6,072 nt of DNA from Sedimenticola sp. (GCA_030619405.1 JAUXBK010000163.1:1-6072), one strand, 5' to 3'; positions 1 to 4,814 are shown, counted from the stretch's first letter. Numbers and translations: made by a program. Notes: generated by a model from the sequence alone, not told the origin.

Positions 1-42
1 AACGTGGCCTACATGGTCGATTTTTTCAAGGGTCAGGAGTAG
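1..42 (+). CDS. C-terminal end of an unidentified upstream gene (partial)
   Basis: An open frame runs from the window edge to a TAG stop at 40-42 and encodes 13 residues ending in FFKGQE. It is too short to identify. Only six bases separate its stop from the mlaA start, and the mlaA ribosome binding site (AGGAG, 35-39) lies inside its last codons, so the two genes are probably co-transcribed. It could be another envelope or Mla-pathway gene, but the visible residues do not show this. The frame is assigned mainly from its stop position and the tight spacing. Confidence 0.55.
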   Translation, partial: NVAYMVDFFKGQE

Positions 43-48
43 CCACCG

Positions 49-849
49 ATGAATTCGTTGAAGATCACCCGCAACCACGGGCTCAAAGCACTGCCGGCCC
101 TGCTCCTGCTGACCCTGATCAGCGGCTGCAGCACCACCCCCCGGACGGTCGATGGCAACCCGCCTGAAACACCCCGGTTTACCGATGAAGCACTGCAGCA
201 GAAGATAGCCAGTGGAGAGGTCGTCACGCTGGACAGCGAGAACCCTGACCCCTGGATGGGCTTCAACCGATCCATGTACACGTTCAACGCAAGGCTCGAC
301 CGTTATGTGCTGCTGCCGGTGGTCAGGGGTTACGAGTTCGTTACGCCGAAGGATGCCCGTACCGGTGTCAGCAACTTCTTCAGCAACCTGGATGAGATCC
401 CTAGCTTCATCAATGCGGTGCTGCAGTTGAAGGGTGAAAAGGCGGTGCATACCGCCGCCCGTTTCACCTGGAACAGCACCCTCGGTCTGCTGGGCCTGAT
501 CGACGTCGCCACCCCCATGGAACTGCCCAAGCGGGCCGAGGACTTCGGGCAGACCCTGGGCCATTACGGCGTCGGCCCCGGCCCCTACCTGGTGCTGCCA
601 GTGCTGGGACCCTCCAACCTGCGGGATACCGGCGGTCTGCTCGTCGACACCCTGGTCGGCACCCGGACCAATCCCATGATGCGGGTGCTGGAAGGTCACC
701 CCCAGCGCCAGGTGGCCTATTACACCATGAAGGTGATCGACGGGCGCTATGTGAACAAGTTCCGCTATTACCGTATGGGCACACCGTTCGAGTACACCTG
801 GGTGAGATACCTCTACGGCAAGAAGCGCCAGCTGGAGATCGCGGATTAG
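49..849 (+). CDS. mlaA: MlaA/VacJ family outer-membrane lipoprotein
   Basis: The 266-residue product is the outer-membrane component of the Mla lipid-asymmetry pathway. In the known family, MlaA takes mislocalised phospholipid from the outer leaflet and passes it to periplasmic MlaC and the inner-membrane MlaFEDB transporter. A lipoprotein signal is clear: basic N-terminus, hydrophobic stretch to residue 24, and lipobox ISGC with Cys27 as the lipidated residue. Family signatures follow in order: DPWMGFNR (67-74) continuing into FNARLDRYVLLPV; NLDEIPSFINAVLQLK (113-128); FTWNSTLGLLGLIDVAT (139-155); and EDFGQTLGHYGVGPGPYLVLP from residue 164, a highly conserved block. The length is typical. 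The ATG has AGGAG nine bases upstream and gives a complete signal peptide, so the start is secure. No other mla genes are visible downstream; the gene before it is cut off. Confidence 0.95.
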   Translation: MNSLKITRNHGLKALPALLLLTLISGCSTTPRTVDGNPPETPRFTDEALQQKIASGEVVTLDSENPDPWMGFNRSMYTFNARLDRYVLLPVVRGYEFVTPKDARTGVSNFFSNLDEIPSFINAVLQLKGEKAVHTAARFTWNSTLGLLGLIDVATPMELPKRAEDFGQTLGHYGVGPGPYLVLPVLGPSNLRDTGGLLVDTLVGTRTNPMMRVLEGHPQRQVAYYTMKVIDGRYVNKFRYYRMGTPFEYTWVRYLYGKKRQLEIAD

Positions 850-856
850 AAAGCCC

Positions 857-867
857 GTAACCGTTCA
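857..867 (+). repeat. GTAACCGTTCA post-stop motif, copy 1
   Basis: The 11-mer GTAACCGTTCA begins 7 bases after the mlaA stop. The same 11-mer occurs at 4698-4708 (+) and 4792-4802 (-). The last copy lies 12 bases after the transglycosylase stop, in the same orientation relative to its gene. Function unknown; it may be the edge of a dispersed intergenic repeat. Confidence 0.55.
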
Positions 868-890
868 TGTGCTCAATAAACAGACATTCA

Positions 891-940
891 GCCGCGGATT
901 AACGCGGATCAAACACGGATTGGTTTGTTACCTACAAACC
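891..940. repeat. CGCGGATTAA-type short direct repeat and adjacent hairpin
   Basis: Three imperfect units of about 10 bases (CGCGGATTAA, CGCGGATCAA, ACACGGATT) run in tandem over 891-921. CCGCG (892-896) can pair with CGCGG (903-907). Immediately after, GGTTTGT (922-928) pairs perfectly with ACAAACC (934-940) around a 5-base loop, but no T-run follows. From memory, CGGATTAACGCGGAT-type repeats are scattered between genes in many environmental bacteria. I see no coding potential here. Confidence 0.5.
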
Positions 941-974
941 TCGCCATTCCCGTTCAAAATTGTCTCAATAAATG

Positions 975-1050
975 GACAGGATTTACAGGATTTACAGGTT
1001 TATGTAATCTTGTAAATCCTGGGCATTCCTGTTAATCCTGTCATCTTTTT
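975..1050 (+). terminator. Large GACAGGATT inverted repeat with T-run; possible mlaA terminator
   Basis: The left arm from 975 begins GACAGGATTTACAGG. The right arm at 1028-1042, CCTGTTAATCCTGTC, is its reverse complement with one mismatch. A second inner pairing is possible between the repeated ATTTACAGG at 990-998 and TGTAAATCCT at 1011-1020. The right arm is followed by ATCTTTTT (1043-1050), so a transcript from mlaA would form a long hairpin ending in a U-rich tail. The ACAGGATT unit is a repeat type I recall as dispersed in many genomes. It may therefore be a mobile-type repeat that also works as a terminator 125 bases after the stop. Confidence 0.5.
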
Positions 1051-1175
1051 GTGCCGGCAACGGGCTGTACTCGTTGCAGCGTGTACAATTTTCGTCTGAA
1101 GCTATGTTTTTTATTAAACATCAATGAGTTACATATCCACGATCTAATCATTGTGTTGAGGTCTGTACCTAGGTG
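1051..1175. other. AT-rich intergenic stretch without a recognised gene
   Basis: This stretch lies between the inverted repeat and the convergent stop of the 227-residue gene. It is more AT-rich than its surroundings and holds one weak palindrome, ATGTTT (1104-1109) with AAACAT (1116-1121). A 69-residue plus-strand frame begins here, but it runs into the antisense of the neighbouring gene and has no family features. I see no promoter or RNA gene that I can support. Confidence 0.4.
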
Positions 1176-1859
1176 TTATTCCGGGGTTGACATCAGCTGC
1201 AGCAACCCCTCGGCCTGTTTCAGAAAGCCGGGTATCCGTTTTGCTTCTACCCGCTCCTGAAAGTGATAGAACAGGGCATCCCTGCCCCGGGACTCGAAAA
1301 CCAGTCCTGACTGGGCGAGCAGCTGACGCCGCACCGCCGGGGTGAACAGCCGGCGCACCCGCTCCGCATCCCGCGCCAGCAGGATGTAGCGCCGGTTGAA
1401 AGGCGTGTCGCCGTCGAAGGTCAGGCGGCTGAGGCCGAAGCGCGCCGCCACCGTTCGCTGGTGTATGCCGCTGGGGCTCAGGTCGAAATCCGGCAGTTTG
1501 AGGCCTGAGTGGACCCAGATGACGCTCTGGAGACGGTTCTCCCGACCCTGCTGGTCATCGCTGACCGGCACTCCGCGCTCACCCTCGCCAGCGACCCTCG
1601 CCTCATAACCGTAGTCGAAGATGGCTACCCGGATCCCTTGGTTCTCCCCCTCCATCCAGTTGGAGATCGCGTTGCCGCCCTGAGTGAACAGGTCGAAACC
1701 GGCTCGTTCCACTTCTTCCGGCAGGTGTTTCCGGTCACCCTGAAAGCTAAGGCCCAGCTTGTCGGCGACGGCTGCCAGATTGCCTCCGCGACGGTGTTCG
1801 AGATAGAGACCGCCAGCGATGATGAGGAGGATGATTGCGATGATCAGGAATTTTGACAT
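1176..1859 (-). CDS. Uncharacterised membrane-anchored protein
   Basis: The 227-residue product has one N-terminal hydrophobic segment (about residues 4-20) followed by basic residues (EHRRGG), so it is probably a single-span inner-membrane protein. Since the charged residues follow the span, the rest may be cytoplasmic. The soluble part has a recognisable layout: LAAVADKLGLSFQG (28-41), FDLFTQGGNAISNWMEGENQG (55-75), FDYGY (81-85), LPDFDLSP (122-129), FGLSRLTFDGD (141-151) and VRRLFTP (168-174). I recall this pattern from a widespread family of hypothetical proteins in proteobacteria, but cannot name a domain or function. No cysteines or obvious catalytic motifs are seen. The ATG is chosen because it starts just before the hydrophobic segment. 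Its ribosome binding site is poor (upstream CTCTCTCCC), so translation may be weak. A candidate -10 box lies 37 bases upstream, abutting the tandem repeat. Confidence 0.8.
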   Translation of the reverse strand: MSKFLIIAIILLIIAGGLYLEHRRGGNLAAVADKLGLSFQGDRKHLPEEVERAGFDLFTQGGNAISNWMEGENQGIRVAIFDYGYEARVAGEGERGVPVSDDQQGRENRLQSVIWVHSGLKLPDFDLSPSGIHQRTVAARFGLSRLTFDGDTPFNRRYILLARDAERVRRLFTPAVRRQLLAQSGLVFESRGRDALFYHFQERVEAKRIPGFLKQAEGLLQLMSTPE

Positions 1860-1896
1860 GGGAGAGAGCTGTAGCGGTTACGGTTCGGAGAGTGAT

Positions 1897-1902
1897 ATTG
1901 TA
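1897..1902 (-). promoter_or_regulatory. Candidate -10 box (TACAAT) for the 227-residue gene
   Basis: Read on the minus strand, TACAAT matches TATAAT at five of six positions. It sits 37 bases before the ATG, a sensible distance. The -35 region would fall inside the 7-bp tandem repeat; the best match there is CTGACT with a short 15-base spacer. The assignment rests on one hexamer and position only. Confidence 0.3.
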
Positions 1903-1906
1903 ACTT

Positions 1907-1960
1907 CAGAAGTCAGAAGTCAGAAGTCAGAAGTCAGAAGTCAGAAGTCAGAAGTCAGAA
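1907..1960. repeat. 7-bp tandem repeat, CAGAAGT x 7.7
   Basis: Seven perfect consecutive copies of CAGAAGT start at 1907, 1914, 1921, 1928, 1935, 1942 and 1949, followed by a partial copy (CAGAA, 1956-1960). There are no mismatches, which suggests recent expansion or ongoing slippage. A plus-strand frame through it yields a low-complexity SQKSEVR repeat, which I regard as an artefact. The array lies between two divergent genes, directly upstream of a candidate -10 box for the minus-strand gene. Confidence 0.95.
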
Positions 1961-1991
1961 TGGGCTTGCGGCAGCTCCCGGAGAGTTCCCT

Positions 1992-2016
1992 CGTTCCCAC
2001 GCTCCGCGTGGGAACG
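1992..2016. repeat. GTTCCCACGC hairpin repeat, copy 1
   Basis: CGTTCCCACGC (1992-2002) is the exact reverse complement of GCGTGGGAACG (2006-2016), with the loop TCC. This is a perfect 11-bp stem. Copies 2 and 3 are at 2068-2090 and 3394-3410. No T-run follows, so it is not a typical terminator. From memory, this is a dispersed repeat type in several proteobacterial lineages. Confidence 0.85.
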
Positions 2017-2022
2017 CCACCC

Positions 2023-2040
2023 GCGACGCGCCGGCGTCGC
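2023..2040. repeat. Short GC-rich hairpin between the two GTTCCCACGC copies
   Basis: GCGACGC (2023-2029) pairs perfectly with GCGTCGC (2034-2040) around the loop GCCG. It lies six bases after copy 1 and is probably part of the same compound repeat, because copies 1 and 2 bracket it in opposite orientations. Confidence 0.5.
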
Positions 2041-2067
2041 CTGGAGCCACCCCTCAGTTCCGCAAGC

Positions 2068-2090
2068 GTTCCCACGCGGAGCGTGGGAAC
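2068..2090. repeat. GTTCCCACGC hairpin repeat, copy 2 (inverted relative to copy 1)
   Basis: GTTCCCACGC (2068-2077) pairs with GCGTGGGAAC (2081-2090) across a GGA loop. Copy 1 has the loop TCC, so the two copies are in opposite orientation and together form a larger inverted repeat spanning 1992-2090. The unit ends 63 bases before the start of the 312-residue gene. Confidence 0.85.
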
Positions 2091-2153
2091 CAGCAGCAAG
2101 ACAGAAGACAGAAACGTTCTCCATTTTCTCTTAACGACAGGAAGCATGAGGCT

Positions 2154-3092
2154 ATGCAGATACCGGTGATAGTGAAACGAATTGCCCGCCCCGCGATTCT
2201 GGCAGTGATAACAACTCTGATACCGCTGCAGGAATCGGTGCGCGCCGCTCCCTTGGACCCGGGAAAGCTGCATTGGAACGGGTTGGAGATGAAAACGGCG
2301 AATTCGGCGGGTGAGGTGGTGTTAAAGGTGCGGCTCGAAAAAGAGGCGGATGCCGCCGCTCTACAGAAGGTGGAGGTGGATGGCAGTCCGGTTCTGGAGC
2401 CCGGAGACAGCGCGGTGCTGCTGCTGAGCGTGGACATCAGCGCCAGGTTTCTGCTCAAGCGGAAGCAGTGGCGTGGCCAGACCTGGGCGCTGGAGGAGAA
2501 CGGCGCCGCATTGCAGCGGGTCCGCTTCAAACCCGGGCGCAGTGGCAGCTACAAGCGCTATCGCTATGCGGAGGCCGGGGTGTACCGCAAGCGGGCGGAG
2601 CCTAAAGGGCGCAGGGAGGCCCGGCTACCCCCGGAGCGCTGGAGCCGGACCAAGCACTCCTACTACCCCTATGCGCCGGCCCATCGCGACTGCCCGATGG
2701 TCTCGGACCCCTTGGCCCTGTTGTATCTGATCCCGGCGGTTGGTCTGCATCAGGGGGGCAGAATGGAGCTTTGTGTCTTCAACAAGCACGGGATCTATCA
2801 GGTCACTCTGCAGGCCGTTGATACCGAGCCGGTAAAGGTCGGCTTCCCGGATCCGACATCACCGTCCCCTGAACAGGGTGTGCGAGAGATCTCCGGGCAG
2901 AGGATTCGGCTCACTGCACAGCCACTGAATCCAGACAACGAAAACCTGGACCCGTTCGAATTCATCGGCTTGGAGGGAGATATTGAGTTCGTGTTCGACC
3001 CGGCGTCGGGCCTGCCACTGCTGGTGAGGGGGCTTCTTCCCGGGGCAGGGGCTTCTGAGCTGCGACTGACGAGTGCCGATCTCGTTCAATGA
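2154..3092 (+). CDS. Uncharacterised, probably exported protein (possibly DUF3108-like)
   Basis: The 312-residue product begins with a basic N-terminus (KRIARP) and a hydrophobic segment (about residues 14-25). A plausible signal-peptidase site follows after VRA (29-31), so it is probably periplasmic. The middle is rich in Arg, Lys and Tyr (YKRYRYAEAGVYRKRAEPKGRREAR, about 133-157). Two Cys are present at 180 and 207 and might form a disulfide. Conserved-looking blocks are SDPLALLYLIPAVGL (184-198) and a C-terminal GDIEFVFDPASGLPLLVRG (275-293) ending in ELRLTSADL. This end resembles the DUF3108 family of periplasmic proteins, but I only suspect this. The ATG at 2154 has AGGAAG nine bases upstream and gives a full signal peptide. 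The gene is divergent from the 227-residue gene and stands alone. A 259-bp mobile element begins 10 bases after its stop. Confidence 0.75.
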   Translation: MQIPVIVKRIARPAILAVITTLIPLQESVRAAPLDPGKLHWNGLEMKTANSAGEVVLKVRLEKEADAAALQKVEVDGSPVLEPGDSAVLLLSVDISARFLLKRKQWRGQTWALEENGAALQRVRFKPGRSGSYKRYRYAEAGVYRKRAEPKGRREARLPPERWSRTKHSYYPYAPAHRDCPMVSDPLALLYLIPAVGLHQGGRMELCVFNKHGIYQVTLQAVDTEPVKVGFPDPTSPSPEQGVREISGQRIRLTAQPLNPDNENLDPFEFIGLEGDIEFVFDPASGLPLLVRGLLPGAGASELRLTSADLVQ

Positions 3093-3093
3093 C

Positions 3094-3369
3094 AAGGGGG
3101 GACCTGATTACCTACGTGTCTAAGCTGGTTTTCAAGCCATTTTCGTCGTAAGTTCTCAATTTTCCGGGGTAATTTAGTAGGGGGGATAAGGCGCGTGCAC
3201 AGAACTTTACGTTTTGCACTACTCTTATGCGCGCCGCATCCACCAACGGTCTGACCACATACTGCAACGCCCAGGATGGTGGATGCGCTACGCTTATCCC
3301 CCCTACAGCGTCCAGTCTGCCCCTTGCTTTGGAGCATAGCTTAGACACGTAGGTAATCAGGAAGGGGGA
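3094..3369. mobile_element. 259-bp non-autonomous element with 24-bp terminal inverted repeats and probable target duplication
   Basis: The left end (3103-3126) begins CCTGATTACCTACGTGTC. The right end (3338-3361) is its exact reverse complement over all 24 bases, enclosing 211 bases with no convincing gene. The terminal repeats are directly abutted by AAGGGGGGA (3094-3102) on the left and AAGGGGGA (3362-3369) on the right. This looks like an 8-9 bp target-site duplication that has changed by one G in the run. There is no transposase, so the element would depend on one supplied elsewhere; I cannot assign the IS family. The interior carries a second inverted repeat. The left end lies 10 bases after the stop of the 312-residue gene. 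Confidence 0.75.
3177..3306. repeat. Inner GGATAAG / GCATCCACCA palindromic repeat nested in the 259-bp element
   Basis: GTAGGGGGGATAAG (3177-3190) is perfectly complementary to CTTATCCCCCCTAC (3293-3306). Inside it GCATCCACCA (3236-3245) pairs perfectly with TGGTGGATGC (3277-3286). Small local pairs also exist: GTGCA 3195-3199 with TGCAC 3215-3219, and GGCGCG 3190-3195 with CGCGCC 3230-3235. The right-hand part, where GGATAAG is followed by CGTAGCGCATCCACC on the minus strand, resembles a widespread intergenic repeat I recall. The left half appears rearranged. Confidence 0.65.
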
Positions 3370-3381
3370 TGGGTGCGTCGG

Positions 3382-3416
3382 AAAAACTGGCCCCCCACGC
3401 GGAGCGTGGGAGCCAG
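3382..3416 (-). terminator. Rho-independent terminator of the solute-binding gene, built on GTTCCCACGC repeat copy 3
   Basis: On the minus strand the hairpin has an outer stem CTGGC/GCCAG (3412-3416 with 3387-3391) and an inner stem CCCACGC/GCGTGGG (3404-3410 with 3394-3400). The loop is TCC and a TTTTT tract (complement of 3382-3386) follows. It lies 49 bases after the stop at 3465. The inner stem and loop match the hairpin repeat at 1992-2016, but the GTT/AAC ends have changed so that pairing extends into CTGGC. The plus-strand side is also T-rich (TTTTCTTT, 3421-3428), so it might act both ways. A weaker repeat, GTGACCC (3431-3437) with GGGTCAC (3462-3468), overlaps the stop codon. Confidence 0.7.
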
Positions 3417-3464
3417 ATCGTTTTCTTTCAGTGACCCATACCTGTGGGGTTCAGATTGTGCGGG

Positions 3465-4286
3465 TCACTCTTCGACCGACACCCCGATGCCCAGCCAGCG
3501 GCGGCCCAGCGCCTGCAGGGTGTTGGTGCCGTTCAGACGCAGCAGGAAGTTCTCTGTCCAGTTTATGAACTGCGGGTCATTGGCGGGCAGGGCAATGCCG
3601 ATCGGTTCGTAGGTCAGCAGGGAGAAGAGGGAGACGAAGCCATCATCCGGGTGGCTCATCAGCGCCGACAGGCAGATGGGGTAGTCGGTCAGCATGCCAC
3701 CGGCCTTGCCGTCGATCACCATCTGTACGCCGCTGTCGACATCATCAACCGTGTTGAGGGTGGCATAGGGCAGCAGGGTCTTGATGAAATCCTCACTGGT
3801 GGAACCCTTGAGCGCCACCATCCGGGTCTCGGGGCGGTTGATGTTATCGGACTGGGTCGCCCGGGCGATATTCTCGTCCTTGGTGATGATGCACTTGCCG
3901 GATTTCAGGTAAGGGCCAACAAAGGCCACCTGCATGTTGCGCTTGGGGGTGATGGTCATATTGGAGATCACCAGGTCGACCTCACCCTTCTGCAGGGCGG
4001 GGATCAGTTCCGGAAAAGGGATGGTCTTCACGGTCAGCTTCACTTCCATCACGTCCGCCATCAGGCGCGCCAGGTCGACATCGAACCCGGTTGGTTTGCC
4101 GGAGCTGTCGGTCATGGTCATCGGTGCCATGGTGCCTGATGTGCCCAGAATGAGTTCTCCACGTTGCTGGACGCTGGAGAGGGTGTTGGTAGAACTCTCC
4201 TGACTGTTCCCCTGCATGGTGCTACAGCCGGCCAGAGGGATCAGCAGAACCAGTAACAGGAGTGGAAGTTTGAAAAAACGGCCCAT
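3465..4286 (-). CDS. Family 3 extracellular solute-binding lipoprotein (polar amino acid type)
   Basis: The 273-residue product is a periplasmic solute-binding protein of the SBP_bac_3 family, which usually delivers amino acids to an ABC permease. A lipoprotein signal is clear: hydrophobic residues 7-19 and lipobox LAGC with Cys21. Family features are GELILGTSGTMAPM (43-56), the signature GFDVDLARLMA (67-77), DLVISNMTITPKR (104-116) with Arg116 where the family binds the ligand carboxylate, GSTSEDFI (161-168), and LTDYPICL (199-206) with Asp201 where an acidic residue contacts the amino group. AAGGAA lies seven bases before the ATG, supporting the start. No permease or ATPase is visible, so it is an orphan here. 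Its upstream neighbour is a transglycosylase 528 bases away. The substrate cannot be read from the sequence; a sensory or muropeptide-binding role is an alternative. Confidence 0.9.
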   Translation of the reverse strand: MGRFFKLPLLLLVLLIPLAGCSTMQGNSQESSTNTLSSVQQRGELILGTSGTMAPMTMTDSSGKPTGFDVDLARLMADVMEVKLTVKTIPFPELIPALQKGEVDLVISNMTITPKRNMQVAFVGPYLKSGKCIITKDENIARATQSDNINRPETRMVALKGSTSEDFIKTLLPYATLNTVDDVDSGVQMVIDGKAGGMLTDYPICLSALMSHPDDGFVSLFSLLTYEPIGIALPANDPQFINWTENFLLRLNGTNTLQALGRRWLGIGVSVEE

Positions 4287-4359
4287 ATATATATTCCTTG
4301 TGGTTTTTGAAGGTCACAGACCCGAAAAGGGTTAGTCTTAAGGTTTCCCTGATACTGTT

Positions 4360-4400
4360 TTGTCAGATTGGAACCAAAGCGGTTAAACCGGTTCTGACAA
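4360..4400. promoter_or_regulatory. Inverted repeat upstream of the solute-binding gene; possible operator
   Basis: TTGTCAGA (4360-4367) is a perfect reverse complement of TCTGACAA (4393-4400). The interval holds further partial symmetry (GGAACC 4370-4375; AACCGGTT 4386-4393). It lies about 75-115 bases upstream of the solute-binding gene start, where a regulator could act. A weak promoter is also possible here on the minus strand (TTGGTT, 17 bases, TATCAG). All of this is pattern only. Confidence 0.25.
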
Positions 4401-4409
4401 CGCGGAAGC

Positions 4410-4467
4410 AAAAGGGAGTACCGAGTTCCGAGCAATCTGGAACAGGGCAATACATTGTACCCTTTTT
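4410..4467. repeat. Imperfect hairpin with A/T-run ends, terminator-like on both strands
   Basis: AAAAGGGAGTAC (4410-4421) pairs with GTACCCTTTTT (4457-4467) with one bulged base. An inner stem GTTCC (4425-4429) pairs with GGAAC (4439-4443). The ends give a T-run on either strand. On the minus strand it lies between the transglycosylase gene and the solute-binding gene, so it could stop read-through from the former. The long internal loop weakens the case. Confidence 0.3.
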
Positions 4468-4526
4468 AGCCCGATGACGGTTGATTTTCGCGGAAGAATC
4501 AGCAATGCTAAATATGGAAAAAGAAT

Positions 4527-4603
4527 CAACACGAAGCGCACGAAGAATACGAAGAAACACTTAAAAACGAGAATTCTTCGTGCTCTTCGTGTCATTCGTG
4601 GTG
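4527..4603. repeat. CACGAAG-type imperfect inverted repeat
   Basis: The left arm (4527-4558) contains repeated CACGAAG/TACGAAG units. The right arm (4572-4603) is its imperfect reverse complement with TTCGTG units (roughly three quarters matching), around a 13-base spacer. Each arm is itself built of short direct repeats of about 9-10 bases. From memory, this TTCGTGCTCTTCGTG type is a dispersed intergenic repeat in many environmental bacteria. Minus-strand frames through it have no recognisable protein features. Confidence 0.65.
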
Positions 4604-4697
4604 AAAAAGTTGGTTAGGTGTTTGCACCATGTTGCCACAATGAGAATTGCTGCGGAAGAATGGTCTGGGAACGGGGTGGGGGTGCCCCCGGTGCGGA
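4604..4697. other. Intergenic stretch without a recognised feature
   Basis: No gene, promoter or convincing repeat is seen between the CACGAAG repeat and the next nested repeat. A G-run followed by a C-run (GGGGG 4678-4682, CCCCC 4685-4689) could form at most a very tight hairpin. Confidence 0.3.
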
Positions 4698-4802
4698 GTA
4701 ACCGTTCAGACCCCTGCGTCGGATCCACGCTGTAGGGCCGAATTCCATTCGGCCAAGTGCGAATAAATTCGCACCTACATACTGGGGGGAGTGAACGGTT
4801 AC
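4698..4802. repeat. Nested inverted repeat: GTAACCGTTCA ends around a double hairpin
   Basis: The outer ends GTAACCGTTCA (4698-4708) and TGAACGGTTAC (4792-4802) are perfectly complementary. Pairing can extend inward over CCCC/GGGG after a two-base mismatch. Inside lies a compact unit at 4731-4779. TGTAG (4731-4735) pairs with CTACA (4775-4779) and encloses two perfect 8-bp hairpins: GGCCGAAT/ATTCGGCC (4736-4743, 4747-4754) and GTGCGAAT/ATTCGCAC (4757-4764, 4767-4774). The inner unit could fold as a three-way junction or cruciform. The right outer end begins 12 bases after the transglycosylase stop. No T-run is present, so it is not a standard terminator. Confidence 0.8.
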
Positions 4803-4814
4803 AGTGCGGACAGG

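Noticed and set aside
464..868. Minus-strand 134-residue frame opposite mlaA
   Set aside because: It is Arg/Pro/Gly-rich antisense of a clearly conserved gene and has no family features.
1051..1260. Plus-strand 69-residue frame downstream of mlaA
   Set aside because: No ribosome binding site and no family features, and it ends inside the antisense of the 227-residue gene.
1907..1960. CRISPR array
   Set aside because: The units are 7 bp with no spacers; it is a simple tandem repeat.
1819..2169. Plus-strand frame with SQKSEVR peptide repeats
   Set aside because: The peptide repeat is just translation of the 7-bp tandem DNA repeat, and the frame then runs through hairpin repeats.
3086..3348. 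Minus-strand frames of 78-83 residues within the 259-bp element, as possible transposase remnants
   Set aside because: Neither contains DDE/Y1-like motifs, and both span the terminal repeats, so they are chance frames.
3444..4139. Plus-strand 231-residue frame opposite the solute-binding gene
   Set aside because: It is antisense to a protein with clear family 3 motifs; its His/Gly/Gln-rich composition is typical of a shadow frame.
4731..4779. tRNA or small structured RNA gene
   Set aside because: The fold has two hairpins and a closing stem but is only 49 bases long, with no anticodon arm or conserved tRNA bases; a palindromic repeat explains it better.
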